Positions 1 through 8,275 of a stretch of 64,000 nucleotides of DNA are shown one piece after another; position 1 is the stretch's first letter, and each line of letters starts with the position of its first letter. Where the stretch lies: positions 52,989 through 116,988 of the forward strand of contig NZ_JAMPKJ010000012.1 in assembly GCF_039962115.1 (NCBI RefSeq), read 5' to 3'. The DNA is from Funiculus sociatus GB2-C1. Its GTDB lineage: Bacteria > Cyanobacteriota > Cyanobacteriia > Cyanobacteriales > FACHB-T130. The notes under the pieces were generated by a model. That model did no database searches. It saw only the letters and a program-made list of their open reading frames with translations, and had not been told where the DNA came from. Both the position numbers and the translations under genes were made by a program.

Positions 1-2
1 AT

Positions 3-308
3 CTCTCTTGGACGCAAGAATACAAATCTGGGCAAGTTATCACATTACCAATTGCCCACGGCGAAGGTCAATATTACGCCGATGCCGATACTCTGGCAAA
101 GTTGGAAGATAACAATCAAGTCGTCTTCCGCTATGAAGGAGACAATCCCAACGGTTCTATAAATAATATTGCCGGGATTTGCAATATTAAGGGAAATGTG
201 CTGGGAATGATGCCGCACCCAGAACGCGCCTCAGACGCTATGCTGGGCGGCACTGATGGCATAAAACTGTTTCAAGGATTGTTAGCAGCAGTTGGTGCAA
301 TGGCGTAG
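3..308 (+). CDS. purQ: Phosphoribosylformylglycinamidine synthase subunit PurQ, 3' part
   Basis: C-terminal 101 residues of the glutamine amidotransferase subunit of FGAM synthase, which releases ammonia from glutamine for the fourth step of purine synthesis in the cytosol. The frame is open from base 3 to the TAG at 306-308. It shows the PurQ-typical [12 protein letters not shown] stretch and the end motif [10 protein letters not shown], where His and Glu complete the Cys-His-Glu triad; the nucleophile Cys lies outside the window. The 3' end overlaps the convergent gene at 272-628 by 37 bases. Family assignment is secure; only the start is missing. Confidence 0.95.
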   Translation, partial: LSWTQEYKSGQVITLPIAHGEGQYYADADTLAKLEDNNQVVFRYEGDNPNGSINNIAGICNIKGNVLGMMPHPERASDAMLGGTDGIKLFQGLLAAVGAMA

Positions 309-628
309 TTGCGGCTTGAGCGAGTGGTGTGGTGATTGTAGGCGATCGCTGCTAGGCTGGCGACAAGACAAGTGCTTCCCAGCCACAGCAGGATGTAGGT
401 AGGAGCCATCACCACGCCTATCTGGAACCAAGTCCAGACGTGGAACACCATTACTAAAGCAAAGCAAATTGCCGCGATCGCACTCCGCCATACTTGGACT
501 GGCGGACGACGGCGTGCAGCGGCAACTACTGTCAGCGTGGTAGCAACCAAGTTGGCTGGAACCAGAAACGCACAAATGGCGATACAGTGGGTGCGCGAGA
601 ATTCGGATAAGGTATTTAAGTCGAGCAT
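272..628 (-). CDS. Small cyanobacterial membrane protein of unknown function
   Basis: 118 residues with about three hydrophobic segments (roughly residues 15-38, 48-70 and 74-96) and a polar, basic C-terminus, so probably an integral membrane protein. No catalytic motif is visible. It converges on purQ and the two 3' ends overlap by 37 bases. A second frame on the same strand (282-575) is open but lacks membrane-protein character and is ignored. The ATG at 628 opens the frame. I know no function; it looks like a conserved hypothetical. Confidence 0.7.
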   Translation of the reverse strand: MLDLNTLSEFSRTHCIAICAFLVPANLVATTLTVVAAARRRPPVQVWRSAIAAICFALVMVFHVWTWFQIGVVMAPTYILLWLGSTCLVASLAAIAYNHHTTRSSRNYAIAPTAANNP

Positions 629-765
629 TATTTCATTGTATCGAATTGCAAAATTTTACAAGACTTTTCTTTTTAGAGAATCACACTCTCTGCTGTTGAT
701 AACATTTATTCACATAGACAGGTGATCGCTTTCTTAAAAAAGAGTATTAGCGCGTCTAAATAAAA

Positions 766-1353
766 CTACATAATTTGTTTTAAATCTAATACAAATCCAG
801 GTAAAACATCTTCCCCTGATAAAGTTGCCGGATTTTCTAGAATTTCCACATCCTGACCTTGACGATAGATTTCCACGTGCTGGTTTTTTCGGTCTATCAA
901 CCAACCCAATCTAGCGCCATTTTCCATGTACTCTTGCATTTTCTCTTGCAATTCTTTGAGAGAATCACTCTTGGATCGCAACTCAATCACAAAATCGGGA
1001 CAGATGGGAGCAAATCTCTGTTGTTCTTCGGCGGTTAAAGCATCCCAGCGATCGCAACGAATCCAAGACGCATCAGGGGAACGATTTGCGCCATTAGGCA
1101 GTGTGAAGCCACTTGAAGAGTCAAAGCCTTTGCCTAGATTCGTCTGTTTGTTCCAGATTCCTAACTCTACTGCAATATCAAAGTTATGGTTGCCAGTTTC
1201 GCTACCTGTAGGTGGCATAATAATTAATTCTCCCGATGCCGTGCGCTCAAATCTATAATCGCGGTTGTTCTGACACAGCTTCCAAAACTGCTCATCAGTC
1301 AAATCGATTTTCAATTCGAGAGTTGAAGGCAATGCGATCGCAGCCGTTTGCAT
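766..1353 (-). CDS. Uma2 family (DUF820) putative restriction-endonuclease-fold protein
   Basis: 195 residues, the usual size for the Uma2/DUF820 family, which is greatly expanded in cyanobacteria and has a PD-(D/E)xK nuclease fold of unknown cellular role. Visible family marks are RSPDASWIRCDRW in the middle, then CPDFVIELRSKSD and KMQEYMENGARLGWLID, giving the D...E-x-R/K active-site pattern. The C-terminal part continues with VEIYR and the family-typical LPGF. Monocistronic, with its ATG at 1353 and a roughly 250-base divergent spacer to the next gene. A second family member lies at 12654-13364. Confidence 0.9.
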   Translation of the reverse strand: MQTAAIALPSTLELKIDLTDEQFWKLCQNNRDYRFERTASGELIIMPPTGSETGNHNFDIAVELGIWNKQTNLGKGFDSSSGFTLPNGANRSPDASWIRCDRWDALTAEEQQRFAPICPDFVIELRSKSDSLKELQEKMQEYMENGARLGWLIDRKNQHVEIYRQGQDVEILENPATLSGEDVLPGFVLDLKQIM

Positions 1354-1602
1354 AGACTTATCTCAACATCTTCCTTTGGTATACACTTTCTAGTCTAGTT
1401 GTGAGCTGCAACCTGACGCATCATCTGGTTTTACTAGCATTTAATAGTTTTTTTTATTTCCATCTACAGACTGACAAAAGGTTCCATCTTTAGGAAGTTA
1501 GGAATAAAATTTATAAATTTTATTATTAATTAATGTAAATATCTGAACCGAATAAACGTTATCTGCGGATTGTAAGAGTAACAAAGGAATAGACCCAGTA
1601 TT

Positions 1603-2685
1603 ATGAATTCGCTTACTAACTTTAAGGCGAAAAGTACGCCAACAACTCAATTAAAATCCACAAATTACGATCGAGCCGAGCAGCAATTTATAAATCTGCT
1701 CGAAATGGAAGATTTAGACAAGAAAATACAAGCACAACCAGCGATCGCTACTGACTTTGAAACGGCAATGGGAGCGGCCCTGAAAAGTGCATATGAAGAC
1801 GCACCGGGCGATAATGCCGCACACCGCTTTTTACAGCGTATACTTTATCGCATTAATCGCCTCAAACTGTTTTGGTACGACGATCTGCGACACTACACTA
1901 ACGAGCGGTCTATCTACTTGCAATTAGTGCGCGACCAAATTGAGGAAGCTTGGCAAGAATGGGAAATAGCCCAAATTGACGTAGCAGCACTGCAAAAACT
2001 TGATCCTAAGCAAGCGCTAATTGATCGTGTCGCTGCCGATCTCGATCCATCTTTGTCGGATGATAGTCGCTATCTGCGGGAACAGATGACTGAGGCAGGT
2101 TATCGTCACCTGCTGGCAATTGGTTCCTTTGATGGCTTAGTCGAAGGCAGCCGTCTGTCTCGCATCCTGGGTGGTGCGGCAAATGAGGTACAGTGTACGC
2201 TCACCAAAGTGCTGCTAGAAGAGTACGGTAATGGTCGTTATACTCGCAAGCATTCTACATTTTTTGCCCAGATGCTTAACGAGTTTGGGATGAACACCGA
2301 ACCAGAGGCATACTTTGATTTAGTACCTTGGGAAGTGCTGGCTTGCGATAATCATAACTTTCTCGTGACTGAGCGCAAAATCTACTTCTTACGCTACTGT
2401 GGTGGACTGACCTATTTTGAAGTGGCTGGCCCTTCATGGTACAGAAACTATTTAGCCGCAGCGCAACGGTTGCAACTATCAGCAGCGGCGATGGGTTATT
2501 GGGAACTGCACATTAAGGAAGACGAACGCCACGGACAATGGATGTTAGATGATGTAGCTTTGCCTCTAGCGGAACAATACCCAGGTGAAGCCTGGCAGCT
2601 GGTGCTAGGGTATGACCAAGAGAAACTGATGGGCGATCGCGCAGGTTCCGCCGTCGTGCGATCTGTCCGCCAAGCCGAAAGGTAA
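1603..2685 (+). CDS. Iron-containing redox enzyme family protein (haem-oxygenase-like di-iron fold)
   Basis: 360 residues, mostly helical. Candidate metal ligands follow the haem-oxygenase-like di-iron oxidase (HDO) pattern: Glu195 in GGAANEVQ, Glu206/Glu207 and His217 in the next helix, and the EDERHGQWMLDD segment (Glu306, His310, Asp316) near the C-terminus. HDO enzymes perform varied oxygen-dependent C-C and C-N cleavages, often on amino-acid or fatty-acid substrates; this substrate cannot be deduced. The first 25 residues are low complexity. It stands alone after a 249-base AT-rich spacer, so no pathway context is available. The fold is fairly sure, the reaction unknown. Confidence 0.75.
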   Translation: MNSLTNFKAKSTPTTQLKSTNYDRAEQQFINLLEMEDLDKKIQAQPAIATDFETAMGAALKSAYEDAPGDNAAHRFLQRILYRINRLKLFWYDDLRHYTNERSIYLQLVRDQIEEAWQEWEIAQIDVAALQKLDPKQALIDRVAADLDPSLSDDSRYLREQMTEAGYRHLLAIGSFDGLVEGSRLSRILGGAANEVQCTLTKVLLEEYGNGRYTRKHSTFFAQMLNEFGMNTEPEAYFDLVPWEVLACDNHNFLVTERKIYFLRYCGGLTYFEVAGPSWYRNYLAAAQRLQLSAAAMGYWELHIKEDERHGQWMLDDVALPLAEQYPGEAWQLVLGYDQEKLMGDRAGSAVVRSVRQAER

Positions 2686-3335
2686 TTGGATTTCTAATTT
2701 TCTCTCGTTGTGAAGGGCGTACTTTGAAAGTATGCCCCCAATGAAATAACCCCAGCATATAGCTCAATACGGTTCACTTAAAGCTAAAAATCTGAACATT
2801 AAGTACACCGTATTGGCATATAGCTAAGGTAATTTTTGGTGAGCTACTGACCTTGATAGCGCAGCTGCCTACCTGATTGACTGACAAATCTCGGATGTGT
2901 AGGCTGGGTTTCGTGAACTCTACGCAGCACTGGTGCAGTTCGTTAAGTTTCGCTTACGTTCTACCCAACCTACGATTTTTCAAGGGTTTTAGGAGTTTTG
3001 TCAGTCAATCAGGCTGCCTACAGTATTTATTGTATCCAGAAGCACAGCTTAAGTTAATATCAGGTCAATTCTTTAGGTATAACTAAGTCTCTCTTTGGGT
3101 AGGAGTGGTGGCAAACAATAGCAGTTACTCTGCTTTACATAGGATAAATTTGGACAAAAACAGCAAATACCTCTGGCCATTCCAACCCTAATCAAAACAA
3201 GAATTTTCCTGAATCGGTGCTGCGCGATCGCAAAACCTATGACTGTTTTCAATTCAACCGCCAATTAACTTGCTGATACCTTGTTGGCAACATCAAAAAC
3301 CACAGCTCTCTAGAAAATTAAGAGAAAACATTACT
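2686..3335. other. 650-base spacer with inverted repeats and a MITE-like element
   Basis: No coding gene is supported. Near 2757-2826 the decamer gcatatagct occurs twice around an inverted pair, caatacggt and accgtattg, so that stretch can fold into a stem. A 142-base element with matched ends follows (separate entry, 2872-3013). The remaining ~320 bases before the next gene hold one HIP1-like site and nothing else I can name. Confidence 0.6.
2872..3013. mobile_element. MITE-like non-autonomous element with 17-bp terminal inverted repeats
   Basis: The ends cctgattgactgacaaa (2872-2888) and its exact reverse complement (2997-3013) bound a 142-base segment with no transposase. The heptamer ctgccta lies directly outside both ends (2865-2871 and 3014-3020), which fits a 7-bp target duplication. 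Inside is a second inverted pair, gtaggctgggt and acccaacctac, a core like a repeat common in cyanobacterial spacers. I infer mobilisation in trans by an unidentified transposase; the parent family is not known. Confidence 0.65.
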
Positions 3336-4223
3336 ATGAAGCCTTCTCATTTGTCCAGAATCTTGTTTGCTGGTACTTTTGCCCTAACTGTAGCCACTCT
3401 ACCCTTAGCTGTGCCTACTTCTGCCCAGACTGGCGGTGGTGCGGGTGGTTCGGGTTCCGGGACTGGTGGTGCAGGTAGCACTACTGGAACAACTGGAACG
3501 ACTGGGACGACTGGAACGACTGGTGGTGCAGGTAGCACTACTGGAACAACTGGAACGACAGGAACAACTGGAACGACAGGGACGACTGGAACGACTGGGA
3601 CTGGTGGTGCAGGTAGCACTACTGGGATAACAGGTGCAGATAGCACTACTGGAACGACAGGGACGACTGGGACTGGTGGTGCAGGTAGCACTACTGGAAC
3701 AACTGGAACGACTGGGACGACTGGAACGACTGGGACTGGTGGTGCAGGTAGCACTACTGGGATAACAGGTGCAGATAGCACTACTGGAACGACAGGGACG
3801 ACTGGGACTGGTGGTGCAGGTAGCACTACTGGAACAACTGGAACAACTGGAACAACTGGAACAACTGGAACGACTGGTGCAGATAGCACTACTGGAACGA
3901 CTGGTGCAGGTAGCACTACTGGAACGACTGGAACGACTGGTGCAGGTGGTTCAACTTCTGGGACAACCACGGCTCCTTACGGTACCACGACAACTCCTGA
4001 TGCCACGACTGGGACAACCACGGCTCCTGATGCCACGACTGGGACAACTACGGCTCCTGATGCCACGACGACAACTCCTAGTGATACTACGGGAACAACC
4101 ACTTACTCTGGAGTTCGTTCTGAAACACGCGATAGCAATTCCTGGGGCTGGCTAGGTTTGCTTGGTTTAATCGGTTTAGCCAACTTGTTCCGCAACCGTC
4201 AAGAACCTGTGCGTCAACGTTAA
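3336..4223 (+). CDS. Secreted Gly-Thr-Thr (collagen-like) repeat protein with WGxxGxxG-type C-terminus
   Basis: 295 residues if started at the ATG at 3336, which follows an A-rich leader and opens directly into a signal peptide ([15 protein letters not shown]..., likely cleaved after PTSA at about residue 30). Residues 32 to about 220 are almost only Gly, Thr, Ser and Ala with a GTT period, so Gly falls at every third position as in collagen-like proteins. [13 protein letters not shown] segment follows. The end, [12 protein letters not shown] then a short basic tail, resembles the WGxxGxxG C-terminal sorting signal of cyanobacterial exported proteins. Likely cell-surface or envelope anchored; role unknown. 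A start at 3270 would add 22 residues before the signal peptide and is disfavoured. No proline or Gly-X-Pro pattern, so a true triple helix is uncertain. Confidence 0.8.
   Translation: MKPSHLSRILFAGTFALTVATLPLAVPTSAQTGGGAGGSGSGTGGAGSTTGTTGTTGTTGTTGGAGSTTGTTGTTGTTGTTGTTGTTGTGGAGSTTGITGADSTTGTTGTTGTGGAGSTTGTTGTTGTTGTTGTGGAGSTTGITGADSTTGTTGTTGTGGAGSTTGTTGTTGTTGTTGTTGADSTTGTTGAGSTTGTTGTTGAGGSTSGTTTAPYGTTTTPDATTGTTTAPDATTGTTTAPDATTTTPSDTTGTTTYSGVRSETRDSNSWGWLGLLGLIGLANLFRNRQEPVRQR
3598..3850. repeat. Higher-order 135-bp repeat inside the Gly-Thr-Thr gene
   Basis: Besides the 9-bp (Gly-Thr-Thr) period, a longer block containing gggataacaggtgcagat recurs unchanged 135 bases later (3624 and 3759). 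The copies keep the same mix of gga/ggg and aca/acg codons, which points to recent duplication rather than protein-level convergence. 135 is a multiple of nine, so frame and Gly period are preserved. Because of this periodicity several other frames are also open here. Confidence 0.75.
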
Positions 4224-4328
4224 TCCAAACTGCTGCGAGTGCGGATGGCAGTAAGGTTATGGTGGCGAATTCTGGCTGTTGATATTAAAACGCTTAATTT
4301 CAACAGCCTAGATAACGCCTGAGATAGA

Positions 4329-4371
4329 CAATTCCCAAAACACACCTCTTAAGAGTGTGTTCTGGGAATTG
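4329..4371. terminator. Long hairpin downstream of the Gly-Thr-Thr gene
   Basis: caattccca / tgggaattg form a 9-bp base and aacacac / gtgtgtt a 7-bp upper stem, closed by the palindrome ctcttaagag. It lies 106 bases after the stop codon and has no clear T-run, so it may be an mRNA 3' stabiliser or a repeat instead of an intrinsic terminator. Confidence 0.45.
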
Positions 4372-4461
4372 CTGCGATCGCAAGTTTGTTTTAGTATTCA
4401 AAGCAATAAAGCTGATTTTTCAGTAAGATATTTTAAATTTAAGAGTAATGAATATATATAC

Positions 4462-4494
4462 AGATGCCCGACTTCTTTGAGAAGTCGGGCATCT
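4462..4494. repeat. 15-bp perfect palindromic hairpin (gcccgacttct type)
   Basis: Perfect 15-bp arms (agatgcccgacttct and its complement) around a ttg loop. Hairpins of this type are dispersed intergenic repeats in cyanobacteria. No T-run follows on either strand, so I class it as a repeat, though it could act as a 3' end. Confidence 0.6.
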
Positions 4495-4649
4495 CGCATT
4501 CACAAATCGTTTAGCGCTGCTATAGACTAATATTTTTTAGATGGGTTTAAAAAAAAAGCCTGGGAGTTTCTGGGTGGAAGCCAAGGGCAATGTTAAGGAT
4601 TTTTACAATAGCGAGAAGCTGCGTAATCGTGACATACGCGATCGCATAA

Positions 4650-4880
4650 AGCTCGACTACAACCCGGAACGCTTCCCTCACGGGGAGCGAACCTAGCAAA
4701 GTGCATTTGGGCCATTCTGCGTCAGCTCTCTTCCCAGTTCTAAAGGAACTTGTATGCTGTAGACTTTACGCTTACTGCATAGCCGGACTTATCGCATTAG
4801 TTTGTACCTTCTGGCTCATGAGTCTAGCGGAGACTTAGGAGTTAGTGCCTTATTTTCCAAACCCTTGTAGAAGCTCCCAG
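4650..4880 (+). ncRNA. Candidate HEARO (IscB-type omega) RNA without an adjacent ORF
   Basis: The stretch folds into several local hairpins: an 8-bp stem at 4670-4689 with a tcac loop, a 5-bp stem at 4736-4750, and agtct/agact at 4821-4835. Between them is ctgcatagc followed by cgga (4775-4787), which resembles the CUGCAUAGC-GGA segment of HEARO/omega RNAs that guide IscB nucleases. No IscB gene (RRxRR/HNH) follows, so this would be a stand-alone or decayed copy. The assignment rests on one short motif from memory plus hairpins; boundaries are approximate. Confidence 0.35.
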
Positions 4881-5178
4881 GAGCGTTAACCACAGGTTCT
4901 GATCTGTTGTCCTATCAACAACATAACCGCTATTGTTTTCACCACCGTCTACCTGAAGAATTGCTTCAACGTTAAGAGGGCGTGTAATTTTTGATACAAA
5001 GAAGTCCCTGGCTGACATCTAGCCACAAGTTAAAATACACTACAAAATACTAGGTTTATGAAGTTTCATTTCAACGCAAAACCTAGTGGCTTGAATGGGC
5101 AGAAGTATTTATTAATGGTTGTTACAAATGGAGTCTAGGCAATTACCAAGCCGCTATATGAATGTCTAAAATCAAAAT

Positions 5179-5982
5179 ATGATCACAAAGCGCTATAACA
5201 ACCAACAAATCCAATCGTTCGCCCAATCAGTTTGGAACGATGGCTATTGCGTGTTGCCCAATTACTTCTCTCCAGCAACACTCAATTCCTGGCGTGAGGC
5301 TTTCGCGCCGATGCTCTCGGATCACATCGCCCGCGAAGGTAAGCTGCGTAATCGCGGCACATCCCGCTATTATGTCACCCTTCCCTTCACCGCTCCCTTT
5401 GCTGACCCCAGTATCTACGAAGATGACGATATTTTGGCAATTGTTGAGCTATTGGTAGGCAAAGATGCAGTCATGTGTCAGCTGGCGACGGACACGCCCT
5501 TGCTGGGATCTGAATATCAAGATGTGCATAGGGATGCGCCGCCACTTTTCCCGGAAACTGGTGAAGAAACACCAGCTTTCCAGCTTGCAGTCAACTTTCC
5601 ACTCGTAGATATAACCCTGGAAAACGGCCCGATGGAGATTGTGCGCGGTACGCACATGATCTCAAAGGAGGAAGGACTGCGCCGCATGGAGTCCGGTGAA
5701 ATAAAGTTAGAACCCATTACTATGCGACTGGGTGATGTGATGATCCGCGATGTGCGGGGTCTGCACCGGGGTACTCCTAACTATACGGAAACACCACGCC
5801 CGATGGTGGTGATTGGCTATAGCCGTCGCTGGCTATATCGTCCGGAGGTGTGTATTCATGTCCCGCGTGCTACTTACGATACCCTCTCGGAACGCGCCCG
5901 CCATTTGTTACGTTTTAATCCGATTGTCGAATCTGTTGATGAAAAACCCAAAGTTGAGGTTTATCAGTCTTACGCTTACTAA
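5179..5982 (+). CDS. Phytanoyl-CoA dioxygenase (PhyH) family oxygenase
   Basis: 267 residues, typical length for PhyH-type non-haem iron(II)/2-oxoglutarate dioxygenases. The iron-binding HxD is VHRD (His117, Asp119), the distal His is in RGLHRGTPN (His196), and Arg207 in TPRPM fits the 2-oxoglutarate carboxylate position. The double-stranded beta-helix core is consistent throughout. In bacteria such enzymes hydroxylate lipids, ectoine or natural-product intermediates; nothing nearby fixes the substrate. Monocistronic, no clear Shine-Dalgarno before the ATG at 5179, and followed by a hairpin at 6014-6072. Confidence 0.85.
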   Translation: MITKRYNNQQIQSFAQSVWNDGYCVLPNYFSPATLNSWREAFAPMLSDHIAREGKLRNRGTSRYYVTLPFTAPFADPSIYEDDDILAIVELLVGKDAVMCQLATDTPLLGSEYQDVHRDAPPLFPETGEETPAFQLAVNFPLVDITLENGPMEIVRGTHMISKEEGLRRMESGEIKLEPITMRLGDVMIRDVRGLHRGTPNYTETPRPMVVIGYSRRWLYRPEVCIHVPRATYDTLSERARHLLRFNPIVESVDEKPKVEVYQSYAY

Positions 5983-6659
5983 GAATATCTAATTAGATTA
6001 AAATCAACACCTAAATTACCCTGTTTGCCCAGCTGCATTTTGTTTAATATTTGCAGATGAGACAGGGTAATTGGTTTTAGGGGAATTTTTCTAATGTTTG
6101 GGATGGCGATCGCATTCCATCCCAAAGTTCCTTTTTACCTTAACAAAACTTAAACAATTTATCAGGGGCTAACGTAGATCCAAGCTTATGCCAGAAGTAT
6201 TGTATTCAAGCCCCTAAAACGCTTCACCAAAGGCTTTTGTATAAAAATTTACAGATAAAATCAAAACTGGATCGTGCCTTTAGGCAGACGAATAGATAAA
6301 ACAGCAGGGTTAATTTGTAGTAGATTGGCTAATTGGCTTCCAATGGCGATTGAGCAGCGTTAAGGGGGCAATAAGAATACTTAATAGAAAAACTACTAAT
6401 ACTGCAAGTTTTCCAAAAGCTGTGGAGCCGGAACTGTAGTGATATTGTGGATTGTTTTGGCTGGATACAAAAAGTCGATTATCTTATCTACACAGGTTGG
6501 TTCTGACTCATTCACCTAATCTTTAAATCTACGGCTTTCTGTCACCGTTACTGAAGAAAACAGCTGATGGATAGCAACCAGTTAGTATGTGTTTTTTAGA
6601 AAAATCCGCAGATAAACATAGATAAAGACGTTCATAAAGAAAGTGGAGCCAGAAATGAT
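5983..6659. other. 677-base spacer between the PhyH and PAS genes
   Basis: Contains a hairpin with 11-bp arms just after the PhyH gene (separate entry) and a HIP1-like site near 6106. The remaining ~580 bases are AT-rich with no open frame of note, no tRNA-like fold and no repeat I could pair. It probably carries the promoter of the PAS gene, but no convincing -35/-10 pair was found. Confidence 0.5.
6014..6072 (+). terminator. Possible terminator of the PhyH gene
   Basis: aattaccctgt and acagggtaatt (11 bp) enclose a 37-base loop that itself holds a ctgca/tgcag stem. It starts 32 bases after the PhyH stop codon and is followed by a T-containing stretch (ttggttttagg). The loop is long for an intrinsic terminator. 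Confidence 0.45.
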
Positions 6660-7655
6660 ATGAATTTAAATCGATTTTCTCAAGAGATAAAGGTTGCACA
6701 CTGGCGTGCAGCTACTTTGAACGAGTGCGCTCGTAAATCGCTTTTACAGCAACAAAACCTAGTATCAGAATCTTTTGAGGAACTGTATGCTGCTTTGGAA
6801 AAACTTCAAGTAGCTCAGGAGCAGTTAAGCTTATTAAATCAGAAGCTTGCTGCGGCTCACCAGGTAGCCCAAGGGGAACGCCAGCGCTACCAAGACTTAT
6901 TGGAATTTATCCCAGATCCCTGTCTGGTGACTGATATGGCAGGGGTCATTCAAGAGGCAAACGGCGCTGCGGCGACGATGCTCAACGTCCCGCAGCGGTT
7001 CTTGGTTGGTAAGCCCCTGGTTCTGTTTGTAGTCGAACAAGAGCGTCGAGCGTTTCGTTGGGAACTAAATCGGCTCTGCCAAGTGGATCGGCTTGAGGAG
7101 TGGAAAGTGCATTTGCGATCGCGCGATAGGGAGCAGTCTATGGATGTGTCCCTGACGGTGGCTACTATCCGCAACTGGGGAGGCAAAGCGATCGCTCTAC
7201 GCTGGCTTCTACGCGACATTACTCTGGTTGAGCGAGCAGGAGAAGAACTGCGGTTACTCAAAGAAGCTGTGCAACAGATTGAAGAGTGCATCATTATCAC
7301 ATCAGCCGAACTTGAAGAACCGGGGCCGAGAATTCTCTTTGTTAACCCAACTTTTACTAAAATTACGGGCTATACTCCCGAAGAGATTATTGGCAAAACA
7401 CCACGTATTCTGCAAGGCGCTAAAACAGATCGCTCAGTCTTAGAGAAATTGCGTCGGAACTTGTCACAGGGACAACCATTTCAGGGTGAGACAATAAACT
7501 ACAGCAAGGATGGTAAGGAATATAAGGTGCAGTTGAATTGCGCCCCGATCCACAACGAACGAGGAGAAATTAAGCATTTTCTCTCCCGCCAACGCTACAT
7601 TCCTCTAGAGCATTCCAATGATGCAAATTGTTTGGAAACCCCACCCTCACCGTAA
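6660..7655 (+). CDS. PAS-domain sensor protein without output domain
   Basis: 331 residues: a coiled-coil N-terminus (about 1-75), a first PAS domain (about 78-190, PDPCLVTDMAGVIQEAN...), and a second PAS with PAC (about 195-310, FVNPTFTKITGY...GKTPRILQG). The second PAS resembles LOV-like PAS domains but lacks the flavin-binding Cys (no NCRFLQ). No kinase, GGDEF or cyclase domain follows. The last residues, CLETPPSP, are read from one arm of a perfect palindrome, and the stop codon lies in its loop. This suggests that the 3' end was created or shortened by repeat insertion and that an output domain may have been lost. Probably a cytosolic sensor or adaptor. Confidence 0.8.
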   Translation: MNLNRFSQEIKVAHWRAATLNECARKSLLQQQNLVSESFEELYAALEKLQVAQEQLSLLNQKLAAAHQVAQGERQRYQDLLEFIPDPCLVTDMAGVIQEANGAAATMLNVPQRFLVGKPLVLFVVEQERRAFRWELNRLCQVDRLEEWKVHLRSRDREQSMDVSLTVATIRNWGGKAIALRWLLRDITLVERAGEELRLLKEAVQQIEECIIITSAELEEPGPRILFVNPTFTKITGYTPEEIIGKTPRILQGAKTDRSVLEKLRRNLSQGQPFQGETINYSKDGKEYKVQLNCAPIHNERGEIKHFLSRQRYIPLEHSNDANCLETPPSP

Positions 7656-7679
7656 ACGGTGAGGGTGGGGTTTCCAAAC
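7630..7679 (+). terminator. 24-bp perfect inverted repeat containing the PAS gene's stop codon
   Basis: Two exact 24-bp arms (7630-7653 and 7656-7679) separated by two bases. The TAA stop of the PAS gene (7653-7655) spans the centre. It is followed by aaaagtgattttttt, so on the plus strand it can act as an intrinsic terminator. The length and perfection of the arms suggest a recently inserted palindromic repeat. Confidence 0.7.
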
Positions 7680-8275
7680 AAAAGTGATTTTTTTCTAAGT
7701 ATGCCGATAACGCGATCGCGCTCGAAATTCCTTTGTGAACATTAACTTGTGGATAAATGGAAATTGCTGACATAATTCTGCACTGATTGCCAGCCATGTA
7801 GAAAGTGGGTTGAGTAGAGGAATCTCACCCAAGACGCATAAGTATTTGTTGGCTTTCTCAACCCAAGTAAAACTTTTCTATAATTAAGTATTAAATTGAT
7901 AATTATTATTAATTAAAATTGCGATAACAAAATAAATTTTAATGTTATTCATTTTAACAATTCCTTGCTGTTGCACATCTGAAAGTTTAGAAGCACAGCC
8001 AATCTCTTGCACACGAAGAAGTTATAAATTTTAAACCTAAAACTATTTTTAAATAGACTGTATTAGTTACAGAGGAGCGGGTTTTCAAGGCGCATCTCTC
8101 ATCACTGATAATCTGCACTATCGATTCTTCGGTCTTTGGGATGAGTACAACGCCGTTACCAATGCGTTACGCTGTCTGATTGCTGGGCATACTTTTGTGA
8201 CTGTTGAGGATGTAGTAAGACTACCTACACCCCCGATTTTGTCGATATTAGCCTGGTGTTAATTAACTAATAAAT
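7680..8275. other. ~600-base spacer before the DUF2243 gene
   Basis: AT-rich after the palindrome, with a HIP1-type site near 7712 and no ORF before 8053. The distal third holds an open, startless frame described separately (8053-8262). No hairpin with a T-run or promoter pair stands out. Confidence 0.45.
8053..8262 (+). pseudogene. Protein-like startless fragment upstream of DUF2243 gene
   Basis: An open frame of 69 codons from just after a TAA to the TAA at 8260-8262, with no ATG in its first part. Its translation (core FFGLWDEYNAVTNALRCLIAGHT) has normal amino-acid composition, unlike random spacer. I do not recognise the family. It ends 13 bases before the next gene's ATG. Probably the 3' remnant of a truncated gene; a chance frame is possible. 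Confidence 0.3.

Larger units (their letters stand above)
4224..5178. other. 955-base spacer: hairpins, 51-codon frame and possible structured RNA
   Basis: No supported protein gene. It holds two strong hairpins (4329-4371 and 4462-4494) and a candidate ncRNA (about 4650-4880), each listed separately. A plus-strand 51-codon frame at 4541-4696 opens with ATG and a run of eight A, but its 3' half lies in the RNA-like part and I do not believe it. A minus-strand stretch around 4860-5010 is open for about 50 codons and looks protein-like, without a start codon or a family I can name. Confidence 0.5.

Noticed and set aside
3470..3960. Repeat array as CRISPR
   Set aside because: Units are in-frame codon repeats without regular unique spacers.
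3347..4155. Long open frames on both strands inside the Gly-Thr-Thr repeat gene
   Set aside because: They come from the 9-bp periodicity; translations are two- or three-letter repeats with no start signal, while the chosen frame has a signal peptide and C-terminal motif.
4541..4696. 51-codon plus-strand frame with ATG
   Set aside because: Poly-A start, overlap with hairpins of the RNA-like tract, no known family.
7228..7443. Second PAS of the 6660 gene as a LOV photoreceptor
   Set aside because: The Cys of the NCRFLQ motif is absent (reads TPRILQG).
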